Below, piece after piece: positions 63,154 through 64,000 of a stretch of DNA of 64,000 bases. Below the pieces are notes generated by a model. It did not search any database and was not told where the DNA came from. It saw only the letters and a program-made list of their open reading frames with translations. A program made the translations under genes and the position numbers. This DNA is from Heyndrickxia sporothermodurans (GTDB taxonomy: Bacteria > Bacillota > Bacilli > Bacillales > Bacillaceae_C), in assembly GCA_016756695.1 (NCBI GenBank), contig CP066701.1:2198001-2262000 (forward strand). The letters run 5' to 3'. The stretch's first letter is position 1; each line of letters starts with the position of its first letter.

Positions 63154-64000
63154 ATGGCAGCTTTTTTAGAAAAAGTTTTTGATGCAAACAAACGTGAAAT
63201 AAAACGACTAGATAAGATGGCGAATCAAATTGAAGAATTAGCATCTGATATGGAAAAAATGTCTGATGAACAGCTTCGCGAAAAAACAGAGGAATTTAAA
63301 CAACGCTATCAAAACGGCGAATCATTAGATGATTTACTAACAGAAGCTTTCGCTGTTGTTCGGGAAGGTGCTCGTCGTGTTCTTGGTCTTTATCCATACC
63401 ACGTGCAATTAATGGGTGGGATTTCTTTACATGAAGGAAATATCTCGGAAATGAAAACGGGTGAAGGGAAAACATTAACAGCAACAATGCCCGTTTATTT
63501 AAATGCGCTTTCCGGAAAAGGCGTCCATGTTGTCACTGTTAACGAATATTTAGCTAGCCGTGATGCGACAGAAATGGGCGAACTGTATGAGTTTCTTGGC
63601 TTAACTGTTGGCTTAAACTTAAATAGTATGTCAAGTGAAGAAAAACAAGAGGCATACGCTGCTGACATCACTTATGGAACGAATAATGAATTTGGGTTCG
63701 ACTATTTACGTGATAATATGGTGTTATATAAGGAACAGCGGGTGCAGCGTCCATTGTATTATGCAGTAATTGATGAAGTCGACTCCATTTTAATCGATGA
63801 AGCGCGGACACCATTAATTATTTCCGGTCAAGCACAAAAATCTACTTCTCTATACATTCAAGCGAATGCTTTTGTTCGTACATTGAAAAAAGAAGAAGAT
63901 TACACATACGACGAAAAAACGAAAAGTGTTCAATTAACAGAAGAAGGAATCAATAAAGCAGAACGTTATTTCTCAATCGATAATCTATTCGATATTTCAC
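63154..64000 (+). CDS. secA: SecA preprotein translocase ATPase (5' part)
   Basis: The window ends inside this gene. The 282 residues seen include the N-terminal [25 protein letters not shown], the Walker A region [52 protein letters not shown] and the [19 protein letters not shown] motif II. SecA drives protein export through SecYEG. ATG 63154 follows AAAGGAG. Position behind hpf matches Bacillus gene order. Confidence 0.95.
   Translation, partial: MAAFLEKVFDANKREIKRLDKMANQIEELASDMEKMSDEQLREKTEEFKQRYQNGESLDDLLTEAFAVVREGARRVLGLYPYHVQLMGGISLHEGNISEMKTGEGKTLTATMPVYLNALSGKGVHVVTVNEYLASRDATEMGELYEFLGLTVGLNLNSMSSEEKQEAYAADITYGTNNEFGFDYLRDNMVLYKEQRVQRPLYYAVIDEVDSILIDEARTPLIISGQAQKSTSLYIQANAFVRTLKKEEDYTYDEKTKSVQLTEEGINKAERYFSIDNLFDIS

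Overview
The window is low-GC Firmicutes DNA and reads as the comF - flagellar - hpf - secA region of a motile Bacillaceae species. The backbone order (degV, comFA/comFC, yvyF, flgM, flgN, flgK, flgL, yviE, fliW, csrA, hag, fliD, fliS, fliT, flaG, hpf, secA) follows the Bacillus subtilis order. Sigma-D type promoters (TAAA - 14/15 nt - xCCGATAT) precede flgM, a second fliS, hag, fliD and flaG. Group I introns in flagellin genes have been reported from thermophilic Bacillaceae, which fits this group; the genus cannot be named from the sequence alone.

Layout. 1-2.8 kb: lipoprotein, gnd, degV. 2.8-6.7 kb: comFA carrying a one-base frameshift, and comFC cut by an IS110-family element. 6.7-17.4 kb: yvyF-flgM, then an extra block (FliK-like protein, FlhB-like protein, second FliS, 597-aa flagellin), then yaaR, flgN, flgK, flgL, yviE, fliW, csrA. 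17.4-42.9 kb: hag followed by two related ~12-kb elements (A and B) in tandem. 42.9-47.6 kb: a LAGLIDADG endonuclease, a flagellin carrying seven Asp-box repeats, a secreted protein and an Rpn-type nuclease. 47.9-53 kb: fliD-fliS-fliT, a T-box-controlled SAM hydrolase, flaG, comFB. 53-58.4 kb: hemAT, a Gly-rich protein, and a kinase-like gene cut by IS66. 58.5-64 kb: hpf, ywrC, a 52-bp tandem repeat, ywrD, ywrB, ywrA, and the start of secA.

The most striking part is 17.5-42.9 kb. Each element carries two tyrosine recombinases, a two-HTH accessory protein, an SSB-like protein, a primase-helicase and cargo. Each right end abuts a flagellin gene that lacks exactly its promoter and first 13 codons, at the same TCGTCAG core found at codons 13-15 of the intact hag. 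This suggests an integrative element that targets hag codon 13 and brings its own flagellin body, so that the single promoter plus N-terminus is joined to a new flagellin on integration. The two displaced bodies downstream would be silent cassettes, and excision would change the flagellin made. Each of the three bodies carries a ~355-nt group I intron whose first 27 nt encode a legitimate flagellin C-terminus, so unspliced RNA also encodes a complete flagellin.

Competence genes (comFA, comFC) look decayed, whereas the motility backbone looks intact and is expanded, with three apparently complete flagellins, two silent flagellin bodies and two FliS chaperones.
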